Below, piece by piece: positions 62,644 through 64,000 of a stretch of DNA of 64,000 nucleotides (position 1 is the first letter of the stretch; each line of letters begins with the position of its first letter). The stretch is from Burkholderia sp. Leaf177 (lineage in GTDB: Bacteria; Pseudomonadota; Gammaproteobacteria; Burkholderiales; Burkholderiaceae), in the NCBI RefSeq assembly GCF_001424345.1, contig NZ_LMPF01000021.1:820-64819 (forward strand). Direction: 5' to 3'. Made by a program: the position numbers and the translations under genes. The notes beneath the pieces are model-generated. The model made no database searches and was not told the DNA's origin. It worked only from the letters and a program-made list of their open reading frames with translations.

Positions 62644-63945
62644 TTACGACGGCTGTGTTTCTATCGCAGCGGGCAGCGTCTCAGGCGCGACCTCTTTGAC
62701 CACGAACAAATACACGAGCGCGGCGGCGAAGGCGACGGCTGCGCTAATCAACAGCGCGTTGACGAACGAATGCGTCTGGTCGACCACGATGCCGGTGATG
62801 ATCGGCGCGAAAGAACCGCCGAGATATCCACCAAAGTTTTGCATGCTGCCAAGTGACGCCACCAGATGACGGGGCGCGGCGACGCTGACGAGCGCCCATG
62901 CGGTGCCGCTCGACATATTGACGAAGAACATTGCGAACGAGATATAGACAATGGCAAGCGTGGTGCTCGGCGTGTAGGCGGCGGGCACTGTGAACGCGGC
63001 GGCGCCCACGAGCCCGATGCACAGCGGCCACTTGCGGCTGCGAATAGGCGCCATGCCGCGCTTGAGCAAATGGTCTGCAATATAACCGCTCGACACCATG
63101 CCGATAGTGCCGAAAACATAAGGTATGGATACAAGCCAGCCTGTATGCGCAATGCTCAAGTGACGTTCGTTTTCGAGGTATCCGGGCAACCACGTGAGAT
63201 ACAGCCACACCATATAAATCACGCCCATGAAGCCGAACACCATGCCCCACGTATTGCGCAATTTGAACAGGTTGCCCCATTCGGCAAGACTCACACCCTT
63301 CGCGCGCGGCTCGACCTTATGGTCCGATTCCAGATAAGCGATCTCCGATTCGTCGAGCGCTACTTCATCGCGGTTCCGGTATTGCACGTACCAGCCAATC
63401 GATACCAGAATGCCGAGCGCACCCATGATGATGAACATGGTTCGCCATCCGAATGAAAGCATCAGCACGGTCAGCAGCGGTGGCGCGATCATCGGCGCAA
63501 TGGTCGATGAAGCAACGAACGTCCCGGTCGGCCGCCCGCGCTCGTGCACGGCGAACCACTCGTTGACCACCTTCGCACCCGCTGGAAACAAGGGCGCTTC
63601 CGATATCCCCAGAACAATCCGCGCAAAGAGAAAATGATTGAGCGTCTGAATGAAGCCGCCTGCGAGTTGCGCGACCGACCATACCAGCATGCCAAGTCCG
63701 AGCATCGCGCGCGAACCGAATCGATCGAGCAGAGCGCCTACAGGAAGCTGCGCGAATGCGTACGCGAGCGAAAACGCCGACAACAGCAAGCCCATTTGCG
63801 AAGCCGAGAGATGCAGCTCCTGGCTCACTGAATGATTCGCGATGGAAAGCGTGGAACGGTCCAGATAATTGACAATACCTGCAATGGTCAGGAAGGTGAC
63901 CGCTATGACTTGCGTGCGCTTGAGGCGCGAAGATTTTTGTAGCAT
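62644..63945 (-). CDS. MFS transporter of the anion:cation symporter (ACS) family
   Basis: A 433-residue twelve-helix carrier. The first helix and loop NYLDRSTLSIANHSVSQEL and the LLDRFGSRAMLGLGMLVWS loop are ACS signatures, found in hexuronate, galactonate, glucarate and phthalate carriers. GGAG stands eight bases before the ATG. It is the first gene of a pair with the SDR gene on the same strand. The organic-acid substrate cannot be decided. Confidence 0.92.
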   Translation of the reverse strand: MLQKSSRLKRTQVIAVTFLTIAGIVNYLDRSTLSIANHSVSQELHLSASQMGLLLSAFSLAYAFAQLPVGALLDRFGSRAMLGLGMLVWSVAQLAGGFIQTLNHFLFARIVLGISEAPLFPAGAKVVNEWFAVHERGRPTGTFVASSTIAPMIAPPLLTVLMLSFGWRTMFIIMGALGILVSIGWYVQYRNRDEVALDESEIAYLESDHKVEPRAKGVSLAEWGNLFKLRNTWGMVFGFMGVIYMVWLYLTWLPGYLENERHLSIAHTGWLVSIPYVFGTIGMVSSGYIADHLLKRGMAPIRSRKWPLCIGLVGAAAFTVPAAYTPSTTLAIVYISFAMFFVNMSSGTAWALVSVAAPRHLVASLGSMQNFGGYLGGSFAPIITGIVVDQTHSFVNALLISAAVAFAAALVYLFVVKEVAPETLPAAIETQPS

Positions 63946-64000
63946 GTGCTTGTCTCCTGCATGGATTTGTCGTGAGCAATGACTGCTTTCTTATTGGCGC

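Noticed and set aside
1..64000. tRNA, rRNA, insertion sequence or prophage genes
   Set aside because: None seen when reading the window; no transposase or integrase motif and no cloverleaf-like sequence was noticed. A tRNA scan would settle this.

Overview
The window looks like one stretch of a high-GC betaproteobacterial genome of the Burkholderia sensu lato type (Burkholderia, Paraburkholderia or Caballeronia). The evidence is the family make-up: a Burkholderia-type trimeric porin, a TssM C-terminus with the Burkholderia arrangement, many LysR regulators, a VpsR-like sigma-54 activator and tcu genes. This is inference from protein families; no rRNA or taxonomic marker is present. I see no tRNA, rRNA, CRISPR array, insertion sequence or phage gene. 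The content is typical of an accessory or secondary replicon: catabolic gene sets, regulators and envelope proteins.

Layout. 0-0.5 kb: the end of a type VI secretion tssM gene. 0.7-3.1 kb: porin and SMP-30-type lactonase, both minus strand. 3.7 kb: an isolated hexapeptide acyltransferase. 4.3-16.3 kb: a bidirectional catabolic locus centred on a LysR gene. Leftwards run a Rieske oxygenase, a complete Pot/opine-type ABC importer and a PhyH-type dioxygenase. Rightwards run a flavin reductase, an HpaB-type monooxygenase, RidA, DUF1028 and an ArgE-type deacylase. I cannot assign its substrate, and it is the best candidate here for an undescribed pathway. 16.3-21.3 kb: small proteins, a tartrate/D-malate dehydrogenase with a divergent LysR gene, and a class III aminotransferase followed by an Lrp regulator.

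21.4-25.4 kb: a solute-binding protein translationally coupled to a CHASE-PAS-GGDEF-EAL c-di-GMP protein. 25.8-27.1 kb: a MurA paralogue. 27.3-29.0 kb: a FAN1-type VRR-NUC nuclease with a LexA box just before its start. 29.7-34.5 kb: an overlapping three-gene phosphorelay operon (hybrid kinase, REC-PAS-kinase, NarL-type regulator), with recurrent AGGATTTCC motifs in the flanking gaps. 35-44.9 kb: SDR, a large autotransporter with a Pro-Thr linker, a glycosyltransferase, an SDR/SnoaL pair with divergent LysR, and a VpsR-like sigma-54 activator.

45.2-50.2 kb: flavin-dependent monooxygenase, aminotransferase, CsbD, cytosine-deaminase-like amidohydrolase and DJ-1/PfpI protein. 50.2-55.3 kb: tcuR-tcuA-tcuB-tcuC for tricarballylate use. 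55.3-60 kb: YihY membrane protein, two tiny exported proteins, an AT-rich gap and a large single-haem lipoprotein. 60-64 kb: an MFS exporter, a SnoaL protein, and an MFS/SDR pair.

Start codons were chosen from Shine-Dalgarno motifs and family alignment by eye, so several are uncertain, as noted. All family calls come from recognising motifs; no database search was run.
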